64,000 nucleotides of DNA from Clostridia bacterium (GCA_017468465.1 JAFUIN010000001.1:130876-194875); one strand, 5' to 3'; positions 44,674 to 53,649 are shown, counted from the first letter of the stretch. Program-made: numbers and translations. Notes: generated from the sequence alone by a model not told the origin.

Positions 44674-45219
44674 TTATGCTTCAAATAACTTTCCTAATAC
44701 AGTTGCCGCGGTAGTAGTCAATTTTTTCTCAGTATCTCCCAAGGTTGTTTTAACGTCGGTAGAATATAAGATAACCGAGCCGATCACATCCCCCTCGGAA
44801 ATGATGGGAACCACCGTTCCGCAAAGATACTCATTGTTGTGATTCAGAAGATGCAGTCTGGAATCCGACAGTTGCTCTGTGAAGTAAGTTTCTCTGTTTT
44901 GCAGCACAGTTTCAATTTCAGACGAAATTTTCTGGTCTGTCAATTCTTTTTTTCCGACTCCTGCTGCGCAGATAATAGAATCAGTATCGGTGATGACCGT
45001 GTTATGACCGCTGATTTTATAGAGTGCTTCGGCATACTGTGTTGCAAAATTACCAAGCTCTCCCACGGCAGAGTACTTTTTGAAAATAACTTCGCCTTCC
45101 TTATTGGTGAAAATTTCCAGCGGATCTCCTTCACGGATGCGCATGGTGCGGCGAATTTCTTTTGGAATTACTACTCTGCCCAAATCGTCAATACGTCTTA
45201 CAATTCCGGTTGCTTTCAT
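44674..45219 (-). CDS. spoVT: Stage V sporulation protein T
   Basis: The 181-residue regulator has the AbrB-type swapped-hairpin domain at the start (ATGIVRRIDDLGRVVIPKEI) and a GAF-like C-terminal domain (HNTVITDTDSIICAAGVGKK, DSRLHLLNHNNEYLCGTVVP). SpoVT controls late forespore genes. GGAG precedes the ATG by nine bases. Its stop codon lies only a few bases from the end of repeat copy A. Confidence 0.95.
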   Translation of the reverse strand: MKATGIVRRIDDLGRVVIPKEIRRTMRIREGDPLEIFTNKEGEVIFKKYSAVGELGNFATQYAEALYKISGHNTVITDTDSIICAAGVGKKELTDQKISSEIETVLQNRETYFTEQLSDSRLHLLNHNNEYLCGTVVPIISEGDVIGSVILYSTDVKTTLGDTEKKLTTTAATVLGKLFEA

Positions 45220-45416
45220 ATATCAATGGCTCCTTTTTAATTTTTCAGTACAACCCTATTTTGTGCGCAATGTGGAATTTTTATGTAAAGAAAAAATTGG
45301 TAGAAATGATTTTGCAAATCTTTTTTTATAACCGGGGAAAATAACAGTAAAATTGTTTTTTAGACAAACTGGCGGGACTTTATTTGCAGATTACAACAAA
45401 AAATGTGAAAAAACTA

Positions 45417-45445
45417 TTGCCTTTTTTCTGGAATTATATTATACT
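45417..45445 (+). promoter_or_regulatory. Promoter of eutS-eutP-metY
   Basis: TTGCCT, 17-base spacer, TATACT, about 60 bases before eutS. Confidence 0.55.
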
Positions 45446-45505
45446 ATTAGATAAGCTGTTAAAACTCGGGAGGTTTTTCCCGATTTTAGACAAGGAGTGA
45501 ATGTA

Positions 45506-45883
45506 ATGGAATTACAGCAAATGCTTTCCTCTGAGGAAAAGCTTCGTATTGTGCAGGAAACTGTTCCCGGTAAGCAAATAACACTGGCACATATTATTGC
45601 CAATCCAGACCCTGTGATTTACCAGAAATTAGGGTTGAATCCGGCAGTGGATTATTCCCGATCTGCAATCGGCATTTTAACGATTTGTCCCGCAGAAATT
45701 GCCATTATTGCAGGTGATATTGCTACCAAGACTTCCAATGTTGAGCTCGGCTTTGTGGACCGTTTTTCCGGCACCTTGATTGTGACCGGAAGGGTTGCAG
45801 ATGTGGAATCTTCCTTAAGAGCCATTGGCGACTATTGCTGCAAACATTTAGGTTGTGTGGTTTGCGACATCACCAAAACCTAA
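45506..45883 (+). CDS. eutS: EutS-type microcompartment shell protein
   Basis: The 125-residue protein has a bacterial microcompartment domain of the circularly permuted EutS/PduU type: VPGKQITLAHIIANPDP, AIGILTICPAEIAIIAGDIA and LIVTGRVADVESSL. EutS forms bent hexamers in the shell. The ATG at 45506 has AAGGAG eight bases upstream; a GTG nine bases earlier is less likely. No other shell protein or ethanolamine enzyme gene is in the window. Confidence 0.92.
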   Translation: MELQQMLSSEEKLRIVQETVPGKQITLAHIIANPDPVIYQKLGLNPAVDYSRSAIGILTICPAEIAIIAGDIATKTSNVELGFVDRFSGTLIVTGRVADVESSLRAIGDYCCKHLGCVVCDITKT

Positions 45884-45897
45884 AAGGGGAGTGCCTT

Positions 45898-46350
45898 ATG
45901 AGAAAGATGATTCTGGTGGGCAGAAGTGAAAGCGGAAAAACCACCTTAACCCAGGCACTTCGGGGTGAAAATTTGCATTATCATAAAACGCAATATATTA
46001 ACTATCACGATGTGATTATAGATACTCCGGGCGAATATGCCCAAACCAAAGGCTTGGGACGGGCGCTGGCGCTTTATACCTATGAAGCAGATGTGGTTGG
46101 ACTCCTTTTGAGTGCAACGGAATCCTACTCCTTGTATCCGCCTTGTGTGACAGCGTCGGCAAACCGTGAGGTCATCGGCATTATCACCAAATGTGACCAC
46201 GAAAACGCCAATGTAAAGCAGGCAGAAAACTGGCTTCGGCTGGCAGGCTGTGAAAAAATTTTTCCCTTAAGCTCCTACACAGGAGAGGGCATTGAAAATT
46301 TATTGGAATATTTATCCCAAGATACCGAAAAAATACCGGAAAGGATATAA
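45898..46350 (+). CDS. eutP: EutP/PduV-type small GTPase-like protein
   Basis: The 150-residue protein has G1 GRSESGKTT, G3 DTPGEY and G4 TKCDHENA, and ends LSSYTGEGIENLLEYL. This is the EutP/PduV pattern found in microcompartment operons. Some members have acetate kinase activity; that is known of the family, not shown here. It begins 15 bases after eutS with GGGGAG upstream. metY follows after six bases. Confidence 0.92.
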   Translation: MRKMILVGRSESGKTTLTQALRGENLHYHKTQYINYHDVIIDTPGEYAQTKGLGRALALYTYEADVVGLLLSATESYSLYPPCVTASANREVIGIITKCDHENANVKQAENWLRLAGCEKIFPLSSYTGEGIENLLEYLSQDTEKIPERI

Positions 46351-46356
46351 ATTATT

Positions 46357-47619
46357 ATGAAAATTGAAACCAAATGTTTACATTCGGGATATTCTCCCAA
46401 AAATACAGAGCCACGTGTGGTTCCCATTGTGCAAAGCACTACTTATGTATACGATTCTACCGAAGAGGTCGCATCTGTTTTTGACGAACCCACCAAATCT
46501 CTCATTTATTCTCGTTTTGCAAATCCCACCGTTATGGCAGTAGAAAATAAAATTGCCGATATGGAAGGCGGTGTGGGTGCAATGTGTACCTCTTCCGGTC
46601 AGGCAGCAACCTTGCTTTCTATTTTGAATATCTGCCAGGCGGGAGACAGCTTTTTAAGCACCACCGAAATCTATGGCGGAACAGTAAATCTGTTCTCTTA
46701 CACCTTGAAAAAATTAGGTGTGGAATGTATCTTCATTCCCAAGGGCGCAACCGACGAAGAAATCGACAAATTGTTCAAGCCCAATACCAAAGCGGTGTTT
46801 GGTGAAACTATTGCCAATCCGGCACTTTCCGTTCTGGATATCGAACGCTTTGCAAATCTTGCACATAAACACGGTGTTCCTTTGATTGTAGACAATACTT
46901 TTGCAACACCGGTGCTGTGCCGTCCCATTGAATTTGGTGCGGACATTGTGATTCATTCTACTTCTAAATATATGGATGGTCATGCTGTTCAGGTTGGCGG
47001 TGTGATTGTAGACAGCGGCAACTTTGACTGGACCAACGGCAACTTCCCCGAGCTTGTGGAACCCGATGTAACCTATCACGGCATTTCCTATACCGAAACC
47101 TACGGAAAAGCTGCCTATATCATCAAAGCAAGAATGCAGCTGATGAGAGACTTTGGCGTATATCCGGCTGCACATTCTGCATTCCTTTTGAATATGGGGT
47201 TGGAAACCTTGGCAATCCGTATGAAACAGTATTGCGAAAATGCGATGATTGTTGCCAATTTCTTAAAAGATTCTGACAAAATTGAAAGCATTACCTATCC
47301 CGGTTTGGAAGGAGATGCCGGCTACGAATTAGGCAAAAAATACTTACAGGGCTGCAGCGGTGTTATCTCCTTTGTTATCAAAGGCGGCAGACAGACTGCT
47401 ATGAAGTTTATGGATTCTCTGAAGCTTGCTTCCAACGAAGTTCACGTTGCAGATATCCGTACCTGCGTGCTTCACCCCGCATCTGAAACCCATCGCCAGC
47501 TTACCGATGAACAGCTGGTTGCCGCTGGTATTGATGCCGGCATGGTTCGGTTCTCTGTTGGTCTGGAAAATGTTAATGACATTTTAGACGACATTAAACA
47601 AGCATTAGCACAGATTTAA
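46357..47619 (+). CDS. metY: O-acetylhomoserine sulfhydrylase-type PLP enzyme
   Basis: The 420-residue Cys/Met-metabolism enzyme has CLHSGYSP, VPIVQSTTYVYDS, YSRFANPTVMAVE, the PLP-binding HSTSKYMDGH and FSVGLENVNDI. Length and motifs fit O-acetylhomoserine sulfhydrylase, which makes homocysteine or methionine precursors. A methionine gamma-lyase activity cannot be excluded. It follows eutP by six bases, so it is in the same transcript, although the pathways are unrelated. Confidence 0.9.
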   Translation: MKIETKCLHSGYSPKNTEPRVVPIVQSTTYVYDSTEEVASVFDEPTKSLIYSRFANPTVMAVENKIADMEGGVGAMCTSSGQAATLLSILNICQAGDSFLSTTEIYGGTVNLFSYTLKKLGVECIFIPKGATDEEIDKLFKPNTKAVFGETIANPALSVLDIERFANLAHKHGVPLIVDNTFATPVLCRPIEFGADIVIHSTSKYMDGHAVQVGGVIVDSGNFDWTNGNFPELVEPDVTYHGISYTETYGKAAYIIKARMQLMRDFGVYPAAHSAFLLNMGLETLAIRMKQYCENAMIVANFLKDSDKIESITYPGLEGDAGYELGKKYLQGCSGVISFVIKGGRQTAMKFMDSLKLASNEVHVADIRTCVLHPASETHRQLTDEQLVAAGIDAGMVRFSVGLENVNDILDDIKQALAQI

Positions 47620-47638
47620 GGGCTTTGATAAAATGACT

Positions 47639-47672
47639 GCAAAAGCACAGGATGATTCCTGTGCTTTTTTGT
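47639..47672 (+). terminator. Terminator of metY
   Basis: AAAAGCACAGGA and TCCTGTGCTTTT pair around TGAT, followed by T. Confidence 0.9.
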
Positions 47673-47700
47673 TGACAATTTTTTTCTTTTATGCTACAAT
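47672..47700 (+). promoter_or_regulatory. Promoter of leader RNA copy 1
   Basis: Perfect TTGACA, 17-base spacer, TACAAT. The predicted transcription start (about 47707) is the first base of the long stem. Confidence 0.75.
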
Positions 47701-47706
47701 GAGAGA

Positions 47707-47854
47707 GCGATACAGTTGAATAAATGCATCACAAAGGGAAAATACTTTGTTAAAAAGTGTTTTCTCTGTCTTTTGATTCCCTTTGTGGTGATTTCAATTG
47801 TATCGCAAACAGGGAGACACTTTTTGGGTGTGCTCCTTGTGGGCACACTTTTTT
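47707..47854 (+). ncRNA. Structured leader RNA, copy 1 (unrecognised class)
   Basis: Stem P1 is GCGATACA (47707-47714) with TGTATCGC (47799-47806), extended by TTGA with TCAA. P2 is CACAAAGGG (47730-47738) with CCCTTTGTG (47779-47787). The apical P3 is AAAA-TA-CTTT-GTTAA-AAAG-TG-TTTT, with a 15-base bulge on its 3' side. Then follow GGGAGACAC (47812-47820), the CACTTTTTGGGTGTG block, and a terminator (GTGTGC with GCACAC, six T). GGAG and CAC can pair with CTCC and GTG of the terminator strand to form an antiterminator. The same layout and blocks occur in 8265-8102. Confidence 0.65.
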
Positions 47855-47879
47855 ATTTTGTGAAAGAGAGGAAACAAAA

Positions 47880-48065
47880 ATGGAAGATTTCAAAAAATTA
47901 TATTTTCACTTATTCGGCAGAGTAGCAGATGTGATTGAGGAATACGACAAAAATCTTTTATATAGAGAGATTGTTGCAAAGCTGAAAGAAATTGAGCTGG
48001 AAACCGAGGATATGTATATGGATATGCCCTCCGATGAAGACGAAGTAGTTGAAGATGACGAATAG
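47880..48065 (+). CDS. Small acidic protein under the structured leader
   Basis: The 61-residue protein (MEDFKKLYFHLFGRVADVIE...) has an amphipathic helical first half and a very acidic tail (SDEDEVVEDDE). I do not recognise it. A GAGAGG site lies before the ATG, which is about 25 bases after the leader's terminator T-run. The same arrangement is seen for the lipoprotein at 7610. The stop codon abuts repeat copy B. Confidence 0.6.
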   Translation: MEDFKKLYFHLFGRVADVIEEYDKNLLYREIVAKLKEIELETEDMYMDMPSDEDEVVEDDE

Positions 48066-48362
48066 GGGGCTGTAGAAAAATGTGCCGACCGCACAAATGA
48101 GCAATCAGCAAATAGAATAGACAATCAGAATCTTGACACGAACACAAACGAGTGAAAAATGTGTAATAATTCATTTAATAAAGAATAAAAATAGAATGCT
48201 ATGAAAAAACTTCGCCTCTCGACGTACCAATGTACGCCTTCGGGTAACCAAAAGCAAGGGAAATCCTTGCTTTTGCTCAGTTTTTCCATTCTGCACTATT
48301 TTTCGTTCAGCCCAAAGAAGCTGCCGCAAAATGAATTTCATTTTGCGGCAGCTTCTTTTATC
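48066..48362 (-). repeat. Dispersed noncoding element, copy B
   Basis: Read on the minus strand, it opens with the hairpin GCTGCCGCAAAATG...CATTTTGCGGCAGC, continues with GTGCAGAATGGAAAAACTGA, GGTTACCCGAAGGCGTACAT and CGTCGAGAGGCGAAG, and ends CATTTGTGCGGTCGGCACA...CTACAGCCCC. This is the same order as copy A at 44335-44668, in opposite orientation. The middle part near 48125-48185 differs most. It has no coding frame. The rest of the gap to 48501 holds the asd promoter and a hairpin (GCGGAA with TTCCGC, 48451-48473). Confidence 0.8.
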
Positions 48363-48381
48363 GGAAAAATTCAAATTTTGT

Positions 48382-48410
48382 TTGACATTTATTCTATTAT
48401 GTGCTAATAT
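48382..48410 (+). promoter_or_regulatory. Promoter of asd-dapA-dapB
   Basis: Perfect TTGACA, 17-base spacer, TAATAT, about 90 bases before asd. Confidence 0.65.
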
Positions 48411-48501
48411 ATATTATGTATAGAAATGTATATCTATTGTTTAATACCAAGCGGAATTTGAAATCAGTTCCGCAGCGATACATAAAGGAGAAAAGACAGT
48501 T

Positions 48502-49578
48502 ATGAAACAGTATAATGTAGGTATTGTAGGTGCAACCGGTATGGTAGGGCAGAGATTTGCCATTTTGCTGGAAAACCATCCTTGGTTTCGGGTAACTGCT
48601 TTGGCAGCATCCTCCCGTTCCAAAGGGAAAACCTATCGGGAAGCAGTAGGAAGCCGTTGGGCAATGCCTACTCCGATGCCGGAGAAGATGGCAGATATGG
48701 TGATTTATGATGCCACCGGCGACATTGATGAAATTGTAAAACAGGTAGATTTTGTCTTTTGTGCAGTAGATATGCCCAAAGACGAAATCAAAAAATTAGA
48801 AGAAGCCTATGCGAAAAAAGAATGTCCGGTAGTTTCCAACAACTCTGCACACCGCTTTACTCCCGATGTGCCGATGGTTATTCCGGAAATCAATGCAGAC
48901 CACATTCAGGTAATCAACGACCAGAGAAAACGTCTTGGTACCAAAAGAGGCTTTGTTGCCGTAAAATCCAACTGTTCTCTCCAGAGCTATGTGCCGGCAA
49001 TTCATCCTTTGATGGACCTTGGCGTAACAAAAGTGTTATGCTGTACTTATCAGGCGATTTCCGGTGCCGGCAAAACCTTTGAAACCTGGCCCGAAATGGT
49101 AGATAACGTTATTCCTTACATCGGCGGGGAAGAAGAAAAGTCTGAAAAAGAGCCGCTGAAAATCTGGGGTAAAATTGAAAATGGGGAAATTAAACCCGCA
49201 TCAGCTCCTCTCTTTACTGCACAGTGCATCCGTGTTCCGGTTTCCGACGGTCACACAGCAGCGGTGTATGCTTCTTTTGATAAAAAAATCCCCATGGAAG
49301 AAATTATCAAGCGTTGGGAAACTTACAAGGGCAGAGCACAGGAGTTGGAGTTGCCCTCTGCTCCAAAGCAGTTCCTTCACTATTTCACCGAGGATAACCG
49401 CCCTCAGATTAAATCCGAACGGAATTTGGAAAATGGTATGGCTGTTTCTATCGGACGGCTCCGTCCCGACAGCATCTTTGACATCAAGTTTGTTTGTATG
49501 TCTCACAATACTTTGCGTGGTGCGGCAGGCGGTGCTGTGCTTTTAGCAGAGCTTCTGTGTGCTGAAAATTACATTTAA
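48502..49578 (+). CDS. asd: Aspartate-semialdehyde dehydrogenase
   Basis: The 358-residue enzyme has the nucleotide-binding start [15 protein letters not shown], the catalytic cysteine in [21 protein letters not shown] and [13 protein letters not shown]. It makes aspartate semialdehyde from aspartyl phosphate for lysine, diaminopimelate, threonine and methionine. The length and sequence fit the longer form found in many anaerobes and archaea. An AAAGGAG site precedes the ATG. It leads the lysine-branch cluster. Confidence 0.95.
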   Translation: MKQYNVGIVGATGMVGQRFAILLENHPWFRVTALAASSRSKGKTYREAVGSRWAMPTPMPEKMADMVIYDATGDIDEIVKQVDFVFCAVDMPKDEIKKLEEAYAKKECPVVSNNSAHRFTPDVPMVIPEINADHIQVINDQRKRLGTKRGFVAVKSNCSLQSYVPAIHPLMDLGVTKVLCCTYQAISGAGKTFETWPEMVDNVIPYIGGEEEKSEKEPLKIWGKIENGEIKPASAPLFTAQCIRVPVSDGHTAAVYASFDKKIPMEEIIKRWETYKGRAQELELPSAPKQFLHYFTEDNRPQIKSERNLENGMAVSIGRLRPDSIFDIKFVCMSHNTLRGAAGGAVLLAELLCAENYI

Positions 49579-49629
49579 TATAACCGATTACATTATAAAC
49601 CACTCTGAATAAGGAAAGGATATGAGAGT

Positions 49630-50520
49630 ATGTCAAACCCCATTTTTACCGGTAGCGGTGTTGCCATTGTAACCCCCTTCCACGAAAACGGTGTTGATTT
49701 TGAAAAACTGACAGAACTTCTGGAGTTCCATGTTGCAAACCAAACAGACTCCATCATCATATGCGGAACCACCGGCGAAGCATCCACAATGCCCGATGAA
49801 GAGCATTTGTCTGTGATTGAGCATGCTGTTAAGGTAATCAATAAACGGATTCCTGTAATCGCAGGCACCGGCTCCAATGACACCAAGCATTGTATCAAGC
49901 TGTCTCAGGCGGCAGAAAAGCTTGGCGTTGACGGGCTGCTGGTTGTTACTCCCTATTATAACAAAACTTCTCGTTTGGGGCTGATTAAGCATTACGAAGC
50001 AGTAGCAGATTCTGTAAACATCCCCATCATTTTATATAACGTACCCGGCAGAACCGGGATGAATATTCCGGTTCCCACTTTGAAAGTGTTGGCAAAGCAC
50101 AAAAACATTGTGGGCATCAAGGAAGCCAGCGGAAACATTTCCTACACTGCACAGGTTGCAGCAAAGGTGCCTGAATTGGACATTTATTCCGGCAACGATG
50201 ATATGATTGTTCCCGTGATGTCTTTGGGCGGCAAAGGGGTTATTTCTGTTCTGGCAAATGTTTGCCCCAAAGAAACCCACGAGCTTTGCGACAGCTACTT
50301 AAAAGGCGATGTGGAAACCGCAAAAAATCTTCAGCTGAAATATCTGGAGTTGGTGGATTGCCTGTTTATTGAAGTGAATCCCATTCCGGTAAAAACTGCA
50401 CTTAATCTGATGGGTATGAATGTGGGCAATTTGAGAATGCCTCTTTGCGAAATGGAAGAAGCTAATTTGAACAAATTAAAACAAGCAATGATTGATGCAG
50501 GAGTCAGCGTAAAAGCATAA
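49630..50520 (+). CDS. dapA: 4-hydroxy-tetrahydrodipicolinate synthase
   Basis: The 296-residue TIM-barrel enzyme has GSGVAIVTPF, CGTTGEASTM, the catalytic Tyr in VVTPYYNKTS, and the Schiff-base Lys in IVGIKEASGN. It condenses aspartate semialdehyde with pyruvate, the first step to diaminopimelate and lysine. It follows asd by 51 bases and precedes dapB by 13. Confidence 0.97.
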   Translation: MSNPIFTGSGVAIVTPFHENGVDFEKLTELLEFHVANQTDSIIICGTTGEASTMPDEEHLSVIEHAVKVINKRIPVIAGTGSNDTKHCIKLSQAAEKLGVDGLLVVTPYYNKTSRLGLIKHYEAVADSVNIPIILYNVPGRTGMNIPVPTLKVLAKHKNIVGIKEASGNISYTAQVAAKVPELDIYSGNDDMIVPVMSLGGKGVISVLANVCPKETHELCDSYLKGDVETAKNLQLKYLELVDCLFIEVNPIPVKTALNLMGMNVGNLRMPLCEMEEANLNKLKQAMIDAGVSVKA

Positions 50521-50533
50521 AAAGGAGAACACA

Positions 50534-51292
50534 ATGATTAAAGTTGCAATAAACGGAATCAACGGCAAAATGGGCAAGGTTTTGTCGGCTGCAGTAAGAA
50601 ACCAGGAAGATATGGAGCTTGTGTGCGGATTTGACATTTTTGACGATGGGAACAACGGGTGCCCGGTATACAAAGCACCGAAAGATTGTCCCGAAAAGTT
50701 GGACGTGGTGATTGATTTTTCCCATCCTGCACTGTTTGAAGGTGTCGTGGAATATGGCCTTTCCACCAAAACCCCTCTGGTCATTGCAACCACCGGCTTA
50801 TCACCGGAGCAAAAGGAAAAAATGGTGGAAGCCTCCAAAGAAATTGCAGTGTTTCATTCGGCTAATATGTCTTTGGGCGTCAATCTGCTGATCGACTTGG
50901 TAAAACAGGCAGCCCAGGTGTTATATGGCAACTTTGACATTGAAATTATAGAAAAACATCATAATCAGAAAATTGATGCACCCAGCGGCACAGCACTGAT
51001 GATTGCCGACGAAATTTCAGATTCTTTGTCTGATTCTATGCAGTATGTATATGACCGTCACAGTGTCCGCAAAAAAAGAGAAAAAGCGGAAATCGGCATC
51101 CATGCAGTTCGTGGCGGAACCATTGTTGGTGAACATGAAGTGCTTTTTGCCGGTAAAGATGAAATGATTTCGATCACGCATACCGCTACCAGTAAAGAAA
51201 TTTTTGCGACGGGCGGTGTCAGAGCGGCACGGTTTATTGCATCAAAAACATGCGGATATTATTCTATGAAGGATGTTATTTCGAACCAGTAA
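50534..51292 (+). CDS. dapB: 4-hydroxy-tetrahydrodipicolinate reductase
   Basis: The 252-residue enzyme has the NAD(P)-binding start VAINGINGKMGKV, VIDFSHPALF, and the active-site stretch IEIIEKHHNQKIDAPSGTAL. It performs the step after DapA. AAAGGAG lies before the ATG. The ACT-domain gene follows after 44 bases. Confidence 0.97.
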   Translation: MIKVAINGINGKMGKVLSAAVRNQEDMELVCGFDIFDDGNNGCPVYKAPKDCPEKLDVVIDFSHPALFEGVVEYGLSTKTPLVIATTGLSPEQKEKMVEASKEIAVFHSANMSLGVNLLIDLVKQAAQVLYGNFDIEIIEKHHNQKIDAPSGTALMIADEISDSLSDSMQYVYDRHSVRKKREKAEIGIHAVRGGTIVGEHEVLFAGKDEMISITHTATSKEIFATGGVRAARFIASKTCGYYSMKDVISNQ

Positions 51293-51336
51293 GCACCCTG
51301 TGCAAAGCTTCAATCTTTGCGGAAAGGACCATTTTT

Positions 51337-51798
51337 ATGGCACAGTTATTTGATATCAGATATACCGACCATGTTGCATTGGTCACCTTAAACAACATAA
51401 AAAGTGATGTGGAATCACTTCACAAAGTATTTGAAATTGTTTCAAACGAGGGCATTTGTGTGGATATGATCAGCCAGACGGCCCCCCTCAATAATTGTGT
51501 GAATGTTTCTTTTACGGTAAACGATAACGACACCGCAAAAGTGATTTCCATTATTTACAAATTCAAAGAAGTGTTTTCTACTTTAACCACACAAATTTTA
51601 TCCAATAACACCAAAGTATTGATTTCGGGAGAGCAGATGCGAAATGAGTGCGGAGTTGCTACCCGTGTGCTTTCCATTCTGGCAAAAGCGCAAATCCCGA
51701 TTTCTCTGATTACCACAGCAGAAACTGAGATTTCGCTGCTTGTTACAGAAGAAAATGCCCTTCATGCGAAACAGGTTATGGAAGAATTGAATCAATAA
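51337..51798 (+). CDS. Stand-alone ACT-domain protein (aspartokinase-like)
   Basis: The 153-residue protein consists of two ACT domains like those at the C terminus of aspartate kinase: ALVTLNNIKSDVESLHKVFEIVS with CVDMISQTAP, then KVLISGEQMRNECGVATRVL with PISLITTAETEISLLV. No kinase domain is present. Next to asd-dapA-dapB it may sense lysine or another aspartate-family amino acid, perhaps as a partner of a separate kinase. That role is inference. The start at MAQLFDIRY has AAAGGA upstream. Confidence 0.82.
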   Translation: MAQLFDIRYTDHVALVTLNNIKSDVESLHKVFEIVSNEGICVDMISQTAPLNNCVNVSFTVNDNDTAKVISIIYKFKEVFSTLTTQILSNNTKVLISGEQMRNECGVATRVLSILAKAQIPISLITTAETEISLLVTEENALHAKQVMEELNQ

Positions 51799-51804
51799 TG
51801 AAAA

Positions 51805-51836
51805 GGGGAGAAGTGTGCCTTCTCCTTCTTTTATTT
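51805..51836 (+). terminator. Terminator of the lysine cluster
   Basis: GGAGAAG pairs with CTTCTCC around five bases, followed by a T-rich stretch. Confidence 0.7.
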
Positions 51837-51849
51837 ATAGGTGAATATT

Positions 51850-53586
51850 ATGAAAAAAACAGCTGTTTTATTGCTCTTATTGCTTTTTGTTACCGTGCAA
51901 ACTGCAGGTGCTACCGTGGTGGATACCAAAGCACCTTATTTTGGTGACTTTCTTTTTGTGTATAACAACACGGATGCTGATGTCACCTTGTCACCGCAAG
52001 TTTCGGATTCGTTGAAAAATACATTGACAATGAGCCGGATGAGTGATGCCGACGAATGTGTGGAGGAACGAATCCACTGGTCACCTGATTGTTCTGATCT
52101 TTCTCTTCCCACCGGGTTTGCAACAGTAACCCCGGCTTCTGTTCAAAAAACACCGATTTTGTTTGCGCTTTTCTCTCCTGATGTGGGGGACACCGTTACC
52201 TATCTGGTCAGCAATCCATTGACCGGGACAGGGTACAATCAGGATTTCATTTATATGGCAACAGGGCAGTACTGCAATATTATGGTAGAGCCGGATGCTG
52301 AAGGAACCCCCAAAATCTCTGCCGAAGATGCACAGAAAATTGCCACAGAATTTGACAATCATATTCAACCTTTTATGGTGGAAAATTTTGGCGATTACTA
52401 TACCTATCTTGGCACAAAATATGCGTTTGTAAATGGGCGGATTCAGGAGGTTCTGGACGGTGTTGAAAACACAAAAATGAACATTCTGCTTTATGATATT
52501 CAGGATGGTTATAACGGCACAACCAACCGTTCCTATGTTGGCGGATATACCAGTTTAAGCGATTTCATTTCTGAGAACTTAGGTGGAAACGGAAATGAAC
52601 AGGGGATTTTGCATATTGACATTTATCCTTTAATGGGGACAAGCGGTTCTCCGGATGTTACCAAAGCGTATTCCACCATTGTGCATGAGTTTCAGCACCA
52701 AATCAGTTATTCCGACAGCTTGTTTGACTATTTCAGAGGAGCAACCAGCTACTATATTAACGATACTTGGTGGAACGAAGCGTTTTCATTGGCTGCAGAG
52801 CATTTGTATACAGGCTCACCCTTAACTTACCGCATTAACAGCTATAACCAGACAAACAATTCTACCCCTTTGCGAAACGGCTTGGTGTTGGGATATTTGA
52901 ACTACTCCGAAAACAACGACAATGTGGCATCTAATTATGGCGCATCCTATTTATTTGGGCAATATCTGCGCTGTCAAACCAAACATCTGGAGGGTGGAGG
53001 CAACCGGATTTACCGTACCGTGTTAGAGCAGGTGGGAACAGATTATACAGCCATTTTGTCAGCACTTTCTTCTATTGAATATGAATATGCACCGGAATCC
53101 TTTGAAGAATTGTATCGCAATTTCAGGATGGCAACCGTTTTGAAAGATTCCACAGGACCTTACGGTTTTGCCGGTGAAAGTACCTTTTCAACGCTTGCAC
53201 ATAATGCCTACACCGGTATTGCCAACCTGACCTTAAAACCGGGTGCAGCTGTGGTTTTGATGGACGCAGAAAACTTTCTTCCCGAAAATGAAAATTTATC
53301 TTATGTTGCATTTTCTGACCGAGGAGACTTTACTTATGAGTTGAATGCAGTTTCCGACAGTATCGTAAATGTTACACATGGAACCTTACCTCTTGAGGGA
53401 GCAACGCTTCTGGCAGCAGGATATAACGAACAACATAAGCTATTGGGCGTTGATGAAATCACGACATTTTCGTCCGATGAAGAAAATTATTCCTATACTT
53501 TGCCGCAAGGCTCGGTCATTCGAAAATTCTTCCTGTTTACAAAAGACGGCACTATGAAACCGCTGTCAGTTGCGGGGATTCAATAA
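51850..53586 (+). CDS. Secreted M30-like zinc metalloprotease
   Basis: The 578-residue protein has a signal peptide (cleavage near TAGA). A metalloprotease core follows near residues 278-315: STIVHEFQHQISY (HExxH zinc site) and, after a spacer, TWWNEAFSLAAEH, giving the third Glu ligand. This matches the hyicolysin (M30) pattern. The C-terminal third is beta-rich. It should act outside the cell. An AGGTGA site precedes the ATG; an upstream GTG is less likely. Its start lies close after the previous terminator. Confidence 0.82.
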   Translation: MKKTAVLLLLLLFVTVQTAGATVVDTKAPYFGDFLFVYNNTDADVTLSPQVSDSLKNTLTMSRMSDADECVEERIHWSPDCSDLSLPTGFATVTPASVQKTPILFALFSPDVGDTVTYLVSNPLTGTGYNQDFIYMATGQYCNIMVEPDAEGTPKISAEDAQKIATEFDNHIQPFMVENFGDYYTYLGTKYAFVNGRIQEVLDGVENTKMNILLYDIQDGYNGTTNRSYVGGYTSLSDFISENLGGNGNEQGILHIDIYPLMGTSGSPDVTKAYSTIVHEFQHQISYSDSLFDYFRGATSYYINDTWWNEAFSLAAEHLYTGSPLTYRINSYNQTNNSTPLRNGLVLGYLNYSENNDNVASNYGASYLFGQYLRCQTKHLEGGGNRIYRTVLEQVGTDYTAILSALSSIEYEYAPESFEELYRNFRMATVLKDSTGPYGFAGESTFSTLAHNAYTGIANLTLKPGAAVVLMDAENFLPENENLSYVAFSDRGDFTYELNAVSDSIVNVTHGTLPLEGATLLAAGYNEQHKLLGVDEITTFSSDEENYSYTLPQGSVIRKFFLFTKDGTMKPLSVAGIQ

Positions 53587-53611
53587 ATTTAGAAAAAATT
53601 CTTAAAAAAGC

Positions 53612-53640
53612 TTGACAAATACTGTATTTTATATTATAGT
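53612..53640 (+). promoter_or_regulatory. Promoter of rpsF-ssb-rpsR
   Basis: Perfect TTGACA, 17-base spacer, TATAGT. A leader of about 90 bases follows. Confidence 0.75.
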
Positions 53641-53649
53641 ATTATAGGT

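Noticed and set aside
47716..47925. Two longer overlapping frames across the leader RNA
   Set aside because: They run through the stem-loops and terminator. The real start of the small acidic protein is the ATG at 47880 with GAGAGG upstream.
48411..48501. Lysine riboswitch before asd
   Set aside because: The leader is only about 90 bases with one simple hairpin, too small for the lysine aptamer.
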